Shown here in pieces: positions 43,731 to 51,269 of a DNA stretch of 51,269 bases. The notes under the pieces were generated by a model. It did no database searches. It had not been told where the DNA came from and saw nothing but the letters and a program-made list of their open reading frames with translations. Both the position numbers and the translations under genes were made by a program. Origin of the DNA: an uncultured Alphaproteobacteria bacterium (lineage in GTDB: Bacteria; Pseudomonadota; Alphaproteobacteria; HIMB59; GCA-002718135); NCBI GenBank assembly GCA_902519435.1, contig CABYKC010000005.1:1-51269 (forward strand), given 5' to 3'. Each line of letters opens with the position of its first letter. Within the stretch, counting starts at the first letter, position 1.

Positions 43731-44759
43731 TTAAAAATAAAATTGGTGACCAAACCATCTCCAATTTCCTTCACCATCCTTAACAGTACAATTCATTCTA
43801 GATCTTCCAGGTGACAATTCTCGTGAAAGTCTTATTTCAATTCTTTCGTTAAATTTATAAATTTCTCTATCTACCTGACCTTTGCTATCAAAGATAAAAC
43901 AATCTAGTGATTGAGCTTTCTTTTCATCAAGAAGTGAGAAACCTATGAATGGTGGGTTTTGTTTAATAGTTGGGTTTTGAGGTATAAAGTCATAAACTCC
44001 TAATCCTTTAGAAGAAGCAGCAAATTTTACTCTATCTATTTCACCATACCTTTCATTTAATGAAAATCTTGGTAGATAATACATGTTAGAAGTCTCATTA
44101 ATTATTCCAGAATGCTGCCCAAAAGCTACCTTAAATTTAAATTCTTTAATTAACTCAATTATTTCATCTGTTGTCTCGCCATAAGGAAATGCAAATAAAG
44201 TTGGTATCTCCCCAAGCTCTTTTAAGAAGATTCTATTGGATGTTTCTATTTCATTTCTTACTTCTTCAATACTAATATCTGGCATGTGGGCATGTGTATG
44301 AGAGTGTGCACCAATTACTACACCTTCTTCTTTCAGTTTTCTTATTTGATCCCAGTTAATATATTTTTTATTATTTGAAATCGTCCCTGTTGTTACAAAT
44401 AAGGTAACAGGAATATTATTTTCTTTAAATAAAGGCCATCCAACTTCTAAAAAAGACTTATCAGCATCATCTACACTTATGCCAATAGTATTTGCTGGAA
44501 GATCACCATCATTAATAATTGTATCAATAATAAAATCTAATGATTTAATAGTATATTTTTCTTTAGTTAATTCTTCAATATGACTATTAAGTTGGTCAAT
44601 GGTTACACTTGTTGAGGGATATTTAGAAACTCCAAATTTATGATACATAAATACAGTTGCTGAGTTTTTTACTTCATTAGCTAAAGCACTACTTACTAAT
44701 AAAAAAATTAAAGAAATACTTTTTAAAAATAGCAATAGAATGTAGTTATGTAATTTCAT
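43731..44759 (-). CDS. Secreted polysaccharide deacetylase (NodB domain)
   Basis: A 342-residue exported protein with a signal peptide (about 1-27, SSALA). The NodB homology domain has SVDDAD (catalytic and metal aspartates) and HSHTH (metal histidines), followed by FAFPYGE; an extra beta-rich C-terminal part (about 240-342) follows. It removes acetyl groups from peptidoglycan or a surface polysaccharide. Its start codon directly abuts that of tsaB (CATATG), leaving no intergenic promoter. Confidence 0.85.
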   Translation of the reverse strand: MKLHNYILLLFLKSISLIFLLVSSALANEVKNSATVFMYHKFGVSKYPSTSVTIDQLNSHIEELTKEKYTIKSLDFIIDTIINDGDLPANTIGISVDDADKSFLEVGWPLFKENNIPVTLFVTTGTISNNKKYINWDQIRKLKEEGVVIGAHSHTHAHMPDISIEEVRNEIETSNRIFLKELGEIPTLFAFPYGETTDEIIELIKEFKFKVAFGQHSGIINETSNMYYLPRFSLNERYGEIDRVKFAASSKGLGVYDFIPQNPTIKQNPPFIGFSLLDEKKAQSLDCFIFDSKGQVDREIYKFNERIEIRLSRELSPGRSRMNCTVKDGEGNWRWFGHQFYF

Positions 44760-45371
44760 ATGTTGTTATTTCTAGATATTATATCATCAATACCAGAATT
44801 TTGTGTAATTGATGACAACAAAATAATATTACAACAGAAAATTACTAAATCTGAAACAGATAAGTTAAGTGATAATATAATACAGTCCTATATAGAAATA
44901 GATAAACGATTAAATTTAACTAAAAATCTCAAAAAAATTTCTACAACAATTGGTCCTGGTTCATACACAAGTTTAAGGGTTGGTTCAGCATTTATTTCTG
45001 GTCTTATGATTTCCCGTAATATTCCATATTACCCACTAACTATTGAGGATATCTTAAACTTTAGCGCAATAAAACATTCCAAAAAAAATTTGGGAGTTTT
45101 TATAACCTCTTCTAATAATCAGAAATTTTTTTGTTATAAAATTAAAGATAACAACATGAAATACTATAAAATTGAAAATAATAAATATTCAATTCCAAAA
45201 AATATCGATTTGATTCTTTTTAATAAAAGTAAAATAAATGAAAAAAATGAATTAGAACAAATGAAGTTTTCTTTTTTTGAAGAATTTTACAGCAATTACA
45301 ATAATTTTACGTTTAAAAAAAATATTATTATTGAACCAATATATATATCAAATAATCAATTACTAAATTGA
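44760..45371 (+). CDS. tsaB: tRNA threonylcarbamoyladenosine protein TsaB
   Basis: A 203-residue partner of TsaD needed for the t6A37 modification of ANN-decoding tRNAs. TTIGPGSYTSLRVGSAFISG is the GPGSFTGLR signature of the family; the N-terminal LDIISSIPEFCVIDD replaces the usual DTS start. It is the first gene of the run tsaB-rimI-miaB-phoH-ybeY-corC-lnt-trmB, each linked by overlap. Confidence 0.88.
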   Translation: MLLFLDIISSIPEFCVIDDNKIILQQKITKSETDKLSDNIIQSYIEIDKRLNLTKNLKKISTTIGPGSYTSLRVGSAFISGLMISRNIPYYPLTIEDILNFSAIKHSKKNLGVFITSSNNQKFFCYKIKDNNMKYYKIENNKYSIPKNIDLILFNKSKINEKNELEQMKFSFFEEFYSNYNNFTFKKNIIIEPIYISNNQLLN

Positions 45372-45847
45372 ATAGAATTAGCTTAATAAATAAAGAACAC
45401 TTATTATCAATAATCAATTTTATAAATGATAATAGTGATGAATTTAATTATTTTAAAAACATAGGATGGAATATAAAAAATATTGAAAGTCATTTTAGCA
45501 AAAATAATAATTACTCTCTTGGATATTTTAAGGATAATAATCTTGTAGGAGTCTTAATTGGTGATACAATTAAAAATGATAAAGTATATGATTTAGAATT
45601 GCATATTTTATTTGTATCAAAAGATGAAAGAAGAAAAAAAATTGCAACAAAGTTATTAAATTATATTGAAACAAATAATCTTAATTTTTCAAAGATTTTC
45701 ATTGAAGTCGCTGAAGATAATGTAGAAGCAATAAATTTTTATCAAAAAAACAACTTTGTCTTTTTAAATTTTAGACATAACTATTATAGGTATAATGATA
45801 AAAATATTCATGCTAAATGCTTCATAAAAAAAATTAATAATGAGTGA
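45368..45847 (+). CDS. rimI: RimI-like GNAT acetyltransferase
   Basis: A 159-residue acetyltransferase starting at TTG 45368 within a TTGA overlap with tsaB. DERRKKIATKLL is a degenerate acetyl-CoA loop and EVAEDNVEAINFYQKNNF, then RHNYY, matches the RimI C-terminal pattern. RimI acetylates the N-terminus of ribosomal protein S18. Genome order (after tsaB) supports RimI over another GNAT. Confidence 0.82.
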   Translation: MNRISLINKEHLLSIINFINDNSDEFNYFKNIGWNIKNIESHFSKNNNYSLGYFKDNNLVGVLIGDTIKNDKVYDLELHILFVSKDERRKKIATKLLNYIETNNLNFSKIFIEVAEDNVEAINFYQKNNFVFLNFRHNYYRYNDKNIHAKCFIKKINNE

Positions 45848-47141
45848 TAAATATATTTATATAAAATCTTATGGCTGTCAGATGAATGTATATGATAGTA
45901 ATCGTATTAAAGATTTGTTCTCAAATAAGGGATATAAAATAACAAAAGATATTTCTAAAGCAGATTTAACTGTTTTGAATACTTGTCATATTAGAGAAAA
46001 GGCAGTTGAAAAAGTTTATTCTGATATTGGTAGAGTAAAAAAAATTAAAGACAAAAAACAAAATATGAAATTAGTGGTTGCCGGTTGTGTAGCTCAAGCT
46101 GAAGGTCTTGAAATAAAAAAAAGATCTCCTTCAGTTGATTATGTAGTTGGACCTCAATCTTATCACAAATTACCTGATATGATTGATAAAGTCGATGAAA
46201 TTGAAAATAGTGAGTTTTTACAAAATGAAAAATTTAAAAACTTAATTTTCAATTCTTCAAATTTATCTTCTGAATTTTTATCTATTCAAGAAGGGTGTGA
46301 TAAGTTTTGTTCTTTTTGTGTAGTCCCATATACAAGAGGACCTGAATTTTCTAGACCAGTTGATGATATAGTAGAAGAAACAAAAAAATATGTATCAAAT
46401 GGTATTAAAGAAATAATTTTGCTAGGTCAAAATGTAAATGCTTACCACGGTGTAGCATCAGATGGAAAATCAAAAGATCTAGCTTACTTAATTAATAAAA
46501 TCAGTGAAATCGAAGAAATAAAAAGGATTAGATATATGACATCCCACCCTATAGATATGAAAGATTCCCTCATAAATGCCCATGCGGATAATTCAAAACT
46601 TATGCCTTTTCTTCATCTACCCATTCAATCTGGCTCAGATAAAATTTTAAAAAAAATGAACAGAAAACATTCAGTTGATGATTATTTAAGAATAGTTGAA
46701 AAAATAAGAAATGTTCGCCCTGACATTGCTCTTTCATCAGATTTTATTGTCGGTTTCCCGGGAGAAACAGATAATGATTTTGAAGATACAATGAAATTTA
46801 TTGAAAAAGTAAATTTTGTTATTGCTTATTCATTTATTTATAGTCCAAGACCAGGAACACCTGCTCAAAACAAAGATAATATTAGTTTGTTAGATAAAAA
46901 AGCACGGTTAAGCGCTTTGCAATCTTTACTTACACAACAACAAATAAATTTTAATAAATCATTTGTTAATAAAGGGATGGAAGTATTATTTGAAAAGGTA
47001 GGCAGGCATAAAGATCAATTTATAGGTCGTACAATCTACAATCAAAGTACATTTATTACCTCTAAAAAAGCTCTCTTAAATCAAATTATGAATGTGAAAA
47101 TTACAAACTCAACTAACTTTGCACTTGAATGTCAGATATAG
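45840..47141 (+). CDS. miaB: tRNA-2-methylthio-N6-isopentenyladenosine synthase MiaB
   Basis: A 433-residue radical-SAM methylthiotransferase. The N-terminal cluster cysteines fall in SYGCQMN, NTCHIRE and AGCVAQAEG, the radical-SAM triad in GCDKFCSFCVVPYTRG, and a TRAM domain closes the protein. It methylthiolates A37 of tRNAs that carry i6A. Overlaps rimI by 8 and phoH by 13 bases. Confidence 0.96.
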   Translation: MSDKYIYIKSYGCQMNVYDSNRIKDLFSNKGYKITKDISKADLTVLNTCHIREKAVEKVYSDIGRVKKIKDKKQNMKLVVAGCVAQAEGLEIKKRSPSVDYVVGPQSYHKLPDMIDKVDEIENSEFLQNEKFKNLIFNSSNLSSEFLSIQEGCDKFCSFCVVPYTRGPEFSRPVDDIVEETKKYVSNGIKEIILLGQNVNAYHGVASDGKSKDLAYLINKISEIEEIKRIRYMTSHPIDMKDSLINAHADNSKLMPFLHLPIQSGSDKILKKMNRKHSVDDYLRIVEKIRNVRPDIALSSDFIVGFPGETDNDFEDTMKFIEKVNFVIAYSFIYSPRPGTPAQNKDNISLLDKKARLSALQSLLTQQQINFNKSFVNKGMEVLFEKVGRHKDQFIGRTIYNQSTFITSKKALLNQIMNVKITNSTNFALECQI

Positions 47142-48088
47142 TAAATAAAAACGAAAATTTAGAATTAGAATTAGAAGATAATACAATTTTAAGTAACTTA
47201 TTTGGTATCAATGATAGAAACTTATCTCTTATAGAACAAATTAATCAAGTTAAAATCCAATACCGTGGAAACAAAATTAAAATATCAGGTAATAAAAAAT
47301 CAATTTTTGAAACTAAGAAAACTATTCTTAATTTATTTAAAGAAGCACAAAATGGTGCTGAAATAGATGAGGATAGAATTAGAGATAATAAAAGTTTAAT
47401 ATCTATGAATATTAAGTCAGACAAACAGATGGATTTATTTATTCAAACTAAAAAAAGAAAAATTATACCAAGAACTGAAATACAAAATAAATATCTTCAA
47501 TTACTAAATACCAAAAATATTACATTTGCTATTGGTCCTGCTGGGACAGGAAAGACTTATCTTGCTGTTGCTAAAGCAGTTTCAGCCCTTCAAGATGGCA
47601 AAGTAAATAAAATTATTTTATCCAGACCAGCTGTTGAAGCTGGAGAAAAACTAGGTTTTCTTCCTGGAGATTTAAAAGAAAAAGTAGATCCTTTTTTGAG
47701 ACCTATCTATGATGCTTTATATTCAATGCTACCTTATGAACAGGTTGAAAAAAAATTACTTAACAACACAATAGAAATAGCACCAATTGCCTTTATGAGA
47801 GGAAGAACTCTTGAAGATTGTTTTATAATTTTGGATGAAGCTCAAAATACAACAAAAACACAAATGAAAATGTTTCTAACTAGATTAGGTAAAAATAGTC
47901 AAATGGTGGTTGTAGGAGATATTACACAAATAGATCTTGTAAGTGAAAAAGATTCCGGGCTTAAGGATGCATTAAAAAAATTAAATAAAGTTAAAGATAT
48001 AGGTTTTATCGAATTATCAGAAAAGGATGTCGTTAGACATGATTTAGTCAAAAAAATTATTAATGCATATGAAAAACATAAAAGTTGA
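47129..48088 (+). CDS. ybeZ: PhoH-like ATPase (YbeZ)
   Basis: A 319-residue P-loop ATPase of the PhoH family. Walker A GPAGTGKTYLA near 137, DEAQNTT as Walker B, and VGDITQIDL follow. An N-terminal KH-like segment precedes. It works with YbeY in ribosome or RNA maturation. Despite its name it is here part of the translation-related operon, not of the Pho gene set. Confidence 0.94.
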   Translation: MSDIVNKNENLELELEDNTILSNLFGINDRNLSLIEQINQVKIQYRGNKIKISGNKKSIFETKKTILNLFKEAQNGAEIDEDRIRDNKSLISMNIKSDKQMDLFIQTKKRKIIPRTEIQNKYLQLLNTKNITFAIGPAGTGKTYLAVAKAVSALQDGKVNKIILSRPAVEAGEKLGFLPGDLKEKVDPFLRPIYDALYSMLPYEQVEKKLLNNTIEIAPIAFMRGRTLEDCFIILDEAQNTTKTQMKMFLTRLGKNSQMVVVGDITQIDLVSEKDSGLKDALKKLNKVKDIGFIELSEKDVVRHDLVKKIINAYEKHKS

Positions 48089-48542
48089 TTTTTTTTCTGA
48101 ATCAAAAAAATGGCCAAGGCGAATACCTAAAATTAAGACTATTACAAAAAAGACTATAAATAAAATGAGCTCTTATTTTAAAAGAGATCATAAATTTGAA
48201 CTGAATATAATTTTAACAGATAAATCAAAAATGATTAAACTTAATAAAACCTATAAAAATAAACAAACAGATACTGATGTTCTTACTTTTATTACAAAGA
48301 ACTCAAATAAAAATGTTGGAAAAATTTTATATTGTGATATTTTTTTCTCAATTGATACTATTGAAAAATATATACGTAGGAATAAAATTAGCATATATGA
48401 TCATTTTAACCATCTATTAATCCATAGTTTATTGCATATTAACGGATATAATCATAAAAAAAATTTAGAATTTAAAAAAATGAAAAGAGAGGAGATAAAA
48501 ATTTTAGGATTATTTGGAATTAACAATCCTTACACAATTTAA
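48063..48542 (+). CDS. ybeY: Endoribonuclease YbeY
   Basis: A 159-residue metalloenzyme for 16S rRNA 3' processing and ribosome quality control. The zinc motif is HSLLHINGYNH (three histidines with the usual spacing), with Asn in place of the common Asp before the last His. TDVLTF is the second hallmark. It overlaps phoH by 26 bases and corC by one. Confidence 0.93.
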   Translation: MHMKNIKVDFFSESKKWPRRIPKIKTITKKTINKMSSYFKRDHKFELNIILTDKSKMIKLNKTYKNKQTDTDVLTFITKNSNKNVGKILYCDIFFSIDTIEKYIRRNKISIYDHFNHLLIHSLLHINGYNHKKNLEFKKMKREEIKILGLFGINNPYTI

Positions 48543-49390
48543 TGAACACAAATAACGCTGATAAATCATCGAGCTGGAAAAATTGGATAATTAAAAAATT
48601 ATTATCCAATGATTCAACAAAAGAAGACATTTTAAATTTTATAGCTAATGATGAAGATAATAAAAATATTGACGATCTAAATGATAATAATGAGAAAAAT
48701 CTAATTAAAAACATCGTAAATTTGAATGAAAAAAGTGTTGAAGATTTAATGATACCTAGAAGTGAAATAGTAGCCTTAGACCATGATAAATCTTACATCG
48801 AAATTTTAGAAGTTATTAAGGAAGAGGGACATTCTAGAATTCCAGTATTTAAAAAAAATATTGATAATGTAATTGGTTTTTTTCATATAAAAGATTTTAT
48901 TAAATCTTCACAGGATACATTTCAGATGAGTGAAATAATAAGAGATGTATTATATGTTGCTCCCAAATCTCCGATTTTAGATTTACTGAAAACCATGAGA
49001 TCATCTAGGATTCATATAGGGCTAGTTGTTGATGGAGTTGGAGGTGTTGATGGATTGGTAACGATAGAAGACTTAGTTGAAGAAATTGTTGGTGAGATTG
49101 AAGATGAACATGACGCAGAAGATGATGAAGAATTAGTTTATAAAAAATCAGATAATTCAATAACTGTGGATGCTAGTTATAGAGTGGAAGATTTGGAAGA
49201 ATTTTTTTCAATTAATATTCCAAGAAATGAAGATGATGAAACCTCTTCTGTAGGCGGTCTTGTATATGAAAAAATAAATAGGATACCAAAAAATAATGAG
49301 GTAATTGATTTTAATGATGAACTTAGGATCAAGATTGTTAAATCAAACAATAGAAAAATTGAAATTGTTGAAGTAAATAAAAATAATTGA
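48542..49390 (+). CDS. corC: CorC/HlyC-family CBS-domain protein
   Basis: A 282-residue cytosolic protein with a CBS pair (about 60-185; MIPRSEIVALD, GHSRIPVF, GVDGLVTIEDLVEEIVGEI) and a C-terminal CorC_HlyC domain. Proposed roles are magnesium/cobalt efflux and membrane maintenance; the gene stands between ybeY and lnt as in many proteobacteria. It has no membrane helices of its own. Confidence 0.92.
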   Translation: MNTNNADKSSSWKNWIIKKLLSNDSTKEDILNFIANDEDNKNIDDLNDNNEKNLIKNIVNLNEKSVEDLMIPRSEIVALDHDKSYIEILEVIKEEGHSRIPVFKKNIDNVIGFFHIKDFIKSSQDTFQMSEIIRDVLYVAPKSPILDLLKTMRSSRIHIGLVVDGVGGVDGLVTIEDLVEEIVGEIEDEHDAEDDEELVYKKSDNSITVDASYRVEDLEEFFSINIPRNEDDETSSVGGLVYEKINRIPKNNEVIDFNDELRIKIVKSNNRKIEIVEVNKNN

Positions 49391-50841
49391 GTATTTTAAT
49401 TTATTTTATCTTAGGACTTTTAACCTCACTTTTATTTCCTCCATATTTTTTTTTACCATTAGGTTTTATCATTTTTCCATTCCTTTGTTTTTTATTAGAA
49501 TCAAATAAAGAAAATTATAGTGACAAAAACATTTTTATTAAATTCTCAATATTTGGGTTTGGTTTTTTTATTAGTTATTTATTTTGGATCAAAAATCCTT
49601 TTTTTGTTTTTGAAGAAACTAAAAATTTTTTTCTGGTCTTTTTACTACTGATAATATTCTTATCTGTAATTTTAGGTTTAATCTTTACAATAATTTTTAA
49701 ATTAGGAAAAAAAATTCCTATAATCATTCTTATTCCAATTATGTTCACATCTAGTGAATATATAATATCCATATTTTTTTATGGATTTCCTTGGTTCACA
49801 TTTTCGTTATTACTTTCTAGTAATGAATATTTACTATTTTCACTAAAATCATTTGGAACATTATTTTCAAGTTATTTAGTTATTCAGATATTTTGCATAC
49901 CTTTTATTTTTTTAACTAAAGAAAACTTTAAACAAGAATTGAAATATCTAGGACTGTTTATTTCTCTGCCAATAATTAGTTTATTAATTGCAAATTTTAA
50001 CCTAGAAAAAAATAATTCTAAAATTAAAACAATTAATATGGAAATTTTCCAATTAAATTTTAAAAATAATGACCAATTTTTGACACCTGAAAAAAAACTT
50101 CAAAGAATAATTAAACATATAGATGAAAGTACTGCAGAATTGCTTATCTTTGGTGAAAATAATTTTCCTTATATTTTAGATGATCTTGAACTTAAAATAA
50201 TAAAAGATTCTTTAAAAGAAAATCAAACATTAATTATTGGAGCTACAAGATATGAAAATAGTAAATATTATAATAGTTTAATAAATATTAATTTAGTAAA
50301 TGTAACTTACTTTGATAAAAAAATACTTGTTCCCTTTGGAGAGTTTCTTCCATTAAGAGATTCACTAACTTTTTTAGAAAGTATTGTGGGTCAAAATGAT
50401 TATTCAAAAGGTAAAGTTGAAAGAATAATCAATCTATCTGATAATATAAGTTTTATTCCTGTGATTTGTTATGAAATTGTTTTTTACTGGAAGCTATTAA
50501 ATAAATTGAATAATGAAAGTAATTTTATTGTAAATATTACGAATGATTTTTGGTTTGGTGATTATCTAGGTCCTTATCAACATTTCTATCTTACCAAAAT
50601 TAGAGCTGCAGAATTTAATAAGCCAATTATTCGTGTTTCTAATAATGGAATATCTGCAGTGATAGACAATAATGGTGCTGTAATAATTAGAACCCAATTT
50701 AATAAAACTGAAAATTTTAAACATAAATTATTATTTAAAAAAAATAATAATTTCATAAATTTTCACTCAATATTTAAAATATATTTATTCATTATTTTTA
50801 TATTTAGTATTTTTTATTATTTAAGAAAAAATGCAAAATAA
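49387..50841 (+). CDS. lnt: Apolipoprotein N-acyltransferase
   Basis: A 484-residue membrane enzyme that adds the third acyl chain to lipoproteins. Six or more N-terminal helices precede a nitrilase domain with the catalytic triad visible as Glu in LLIFGENNFP, Lys in KKILVPFGEF and Cys in PVICYEI. Start is TTG at 49387 in a TTGA overlap with corC. A final C-terminal helix ends in YYLRKNAK. Confidence 0.93.
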   Translation: MSILIYFILGLLTSLLFPPYFFLPLGFIIFPFLCFLLESNKENYSDKNIFIKFSIFGFGFFISYLFWIKNPFFVFEETKNFFLVFLLLIIFLSVILGLIFTIIFKLGKKIPIIILIPIMFTSSEYIISIFFYGFPWFTFSLLLSSNEYLLFSLKSFGTLFSSYLVIQIFCIPFIFLTKENFKQELKYLGLFISLPIISLLIANFNLEKNNSKIKTINMEIFQLNFKNNDQFLTPEKKLQRIIKHIDESTAELLIFGENNFPYILDDLELKIIKDSLKENQTLIIGATRYENSKYYNSLININLVNVTYFDKKILVPFGEFLPLRDSLTFLESIVGQNDYSKGKVERIINLSDNISFIPVICYEIVFYWKLLNKLNNESNFIVNITNDFWFGDYLGPYQHFYLTKIRAAEFNKPIIRVSNNGISAVIDNNGAVIIRTQFNKTENFKHKLLFKKNNNFINFHSIFKIYLFIIFIFSIFYYLRKNAK

Positions 50842-51269
50842 CATTTATGGAAATCGTTTATTTGGAAGAACGAGAGGCAGAAGCAAGAAAAAAATTAATT
50901 TAAAAAACTATCATCAAACAGTAGCTAAATATCAGTTTCAAAATTGCGATGAAAAAATTAATTATATTTTAGATATTGGTACTGGTTATGGTGAAACTAG
51001 TATATTTCTTGCAAATAAATTTTTAGATAAAGTTGTTATATCTTGTGAAAAATACATTGATGGAAATATAATTTTACTTAAAAACATTGAAAAGAATAAA
51101 ATAAAAAATATCCGATTACATAACGGAAATGTATATGATATTTTAGATTCTATACATAGAAAATGTTTTGACCTTGTATGGATATTTTTTCCTGACCCAT
51201 GGCCAAAAAATAGACATGCAAAGCGTAGATTAATAACTAGTGATTTTTTAATAAAACTTCATAAAGTTT
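50831..51269 (+). CDS. trmB: tRNA (guanine-N7-)-methyltransferase TrmB (5' part)
   Basis: 146 complete codons are visible before the window ends. YGNRLFGRTRGR at the start, the SAM motif DIGTGYGET and the TrmB hallmark FPDPWPKNRHAKRRL are clear. It makes m7G46 in tRNA. It overlaps the end of lnt by 11 bases. The metK and regulator genes often found between lnt and trmB in alphaproteobacteria are absent. Confidence 0.94.
   Translation, partial: MQNNIYGNRLFGRTRGRSKKKINLKNYHQTVAKYQFQNCDEKINYILDIGTGYGETSIFLANKFLDKVVISCEKYIDGNIILLKNIEKNKIKNIRLHNGNVYDILDSIHRKCFDLVWIFFPDPWPKNRHAKRRLITSDFLIKLHKV

Noticed and set aside
47129..48088. Treating the PhoH-like gene as part of the Pho regulon.
   Set aside because: Despite its name it sits in the conserved miaB-ybeZ-ybeY-corC-lnt translation operon, far from any candidate Pho box.
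1..51269. tRNA or rRNA genes, CRISPR arrays, transposases or phage genes.
   Set aside because: None could be recognised in the intergenic regions or among the proteins; the repeats found are only two-copy duplications.

Overview
The window is strongly AT-rich and very tightly packed, with genes that abut or overlap by a few bases. Gene families and gene order point to a free-living marine alphaproteobacterium of the SAR11 / HIMB59 (AEGEAN-169) type. Pointers are a TIGR02300 (FYDLN-acid) protein next to an NDUFS6-like zinc-finger protein, the order phoR-pstS-pstC-pstA-pstB-phoU-phoB, and the run tsaB-rimI-miaB-phoH-ybeY-corC-lnt-trmB. This placement rests on recalled family and synteny patterns, not on a search.

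1-9.35 kb, general metabolism: a truncated M48 metalloprotease lipoprotein, adenosine deaminase facing a PfkB (adenosine-kinase-like) sugar kinase, an EamA exporter, an orphan YejA-type peptide-binding protein, a cytochrome c beside the methionine sulfoxide repair pair msrP-msrQ, an MFS transporter, and two small zinc-finger proteins, one a 53-residue GTG-start gene.

9.4-39.5 kb, a long phosphorus-scavenging region, the main feature of the window. It holds phosphonate catabolism (phnA, phnY and a methyltransferase-like gene on +; phnW with an AllA-like cupin gene on -; a PhnZ-type diiron oxygenase on +), a UgpBAE-like importer beside a GpdQ-like phosphodiesterase, and arsenate handling (arsC; an AqpS-like channel). 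It also holds two copies of a PlcP-Agt lipid-remodelling cassette, an acyltransferase, a secreted acidic beta-helix protein, polyphosphate genes (sixA-ppk, ppx), and the phoR-pstSCAB-phoU-phoB control and uptake operon preceded by a SET-domain methyltransferase. Several of these genes share an upstream 7-4-7 direct repeat (best TTTAACA-N4-TTTAACA) that looks like a local Pho box. Between 20.9 and 26.0 kb an approximately 200-bp piece (arsC tail plus a hairpin) and a 46-bp piece (ppk tail) are each present twice, a scar of past duplication or insertion around one plcP-agt cassette.

Read together, the genes suggest a cell that under phosphate starvation imports phosphate and organophosphorus compounds, breaks aminoethylphosphonate by two different routes, replaces phospholipids with glycolipids, stores or uses polyphosphate, and disposes of the arsenate that leaks in through Pst.

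39.5-51.3 kb, core genes: murJ, trpS, an Nfu iron-sulfur scaffold, a Bax-like glucosaminidase, a polysaccharide deacetylase whose start codon directly abuts the divergent tsaB start, then the overlapping tsaB...lnt-trmB operon, with trmB cut by the window end. No tRNA, rRNA, CRISPR array, transposase or phage gene was seen.
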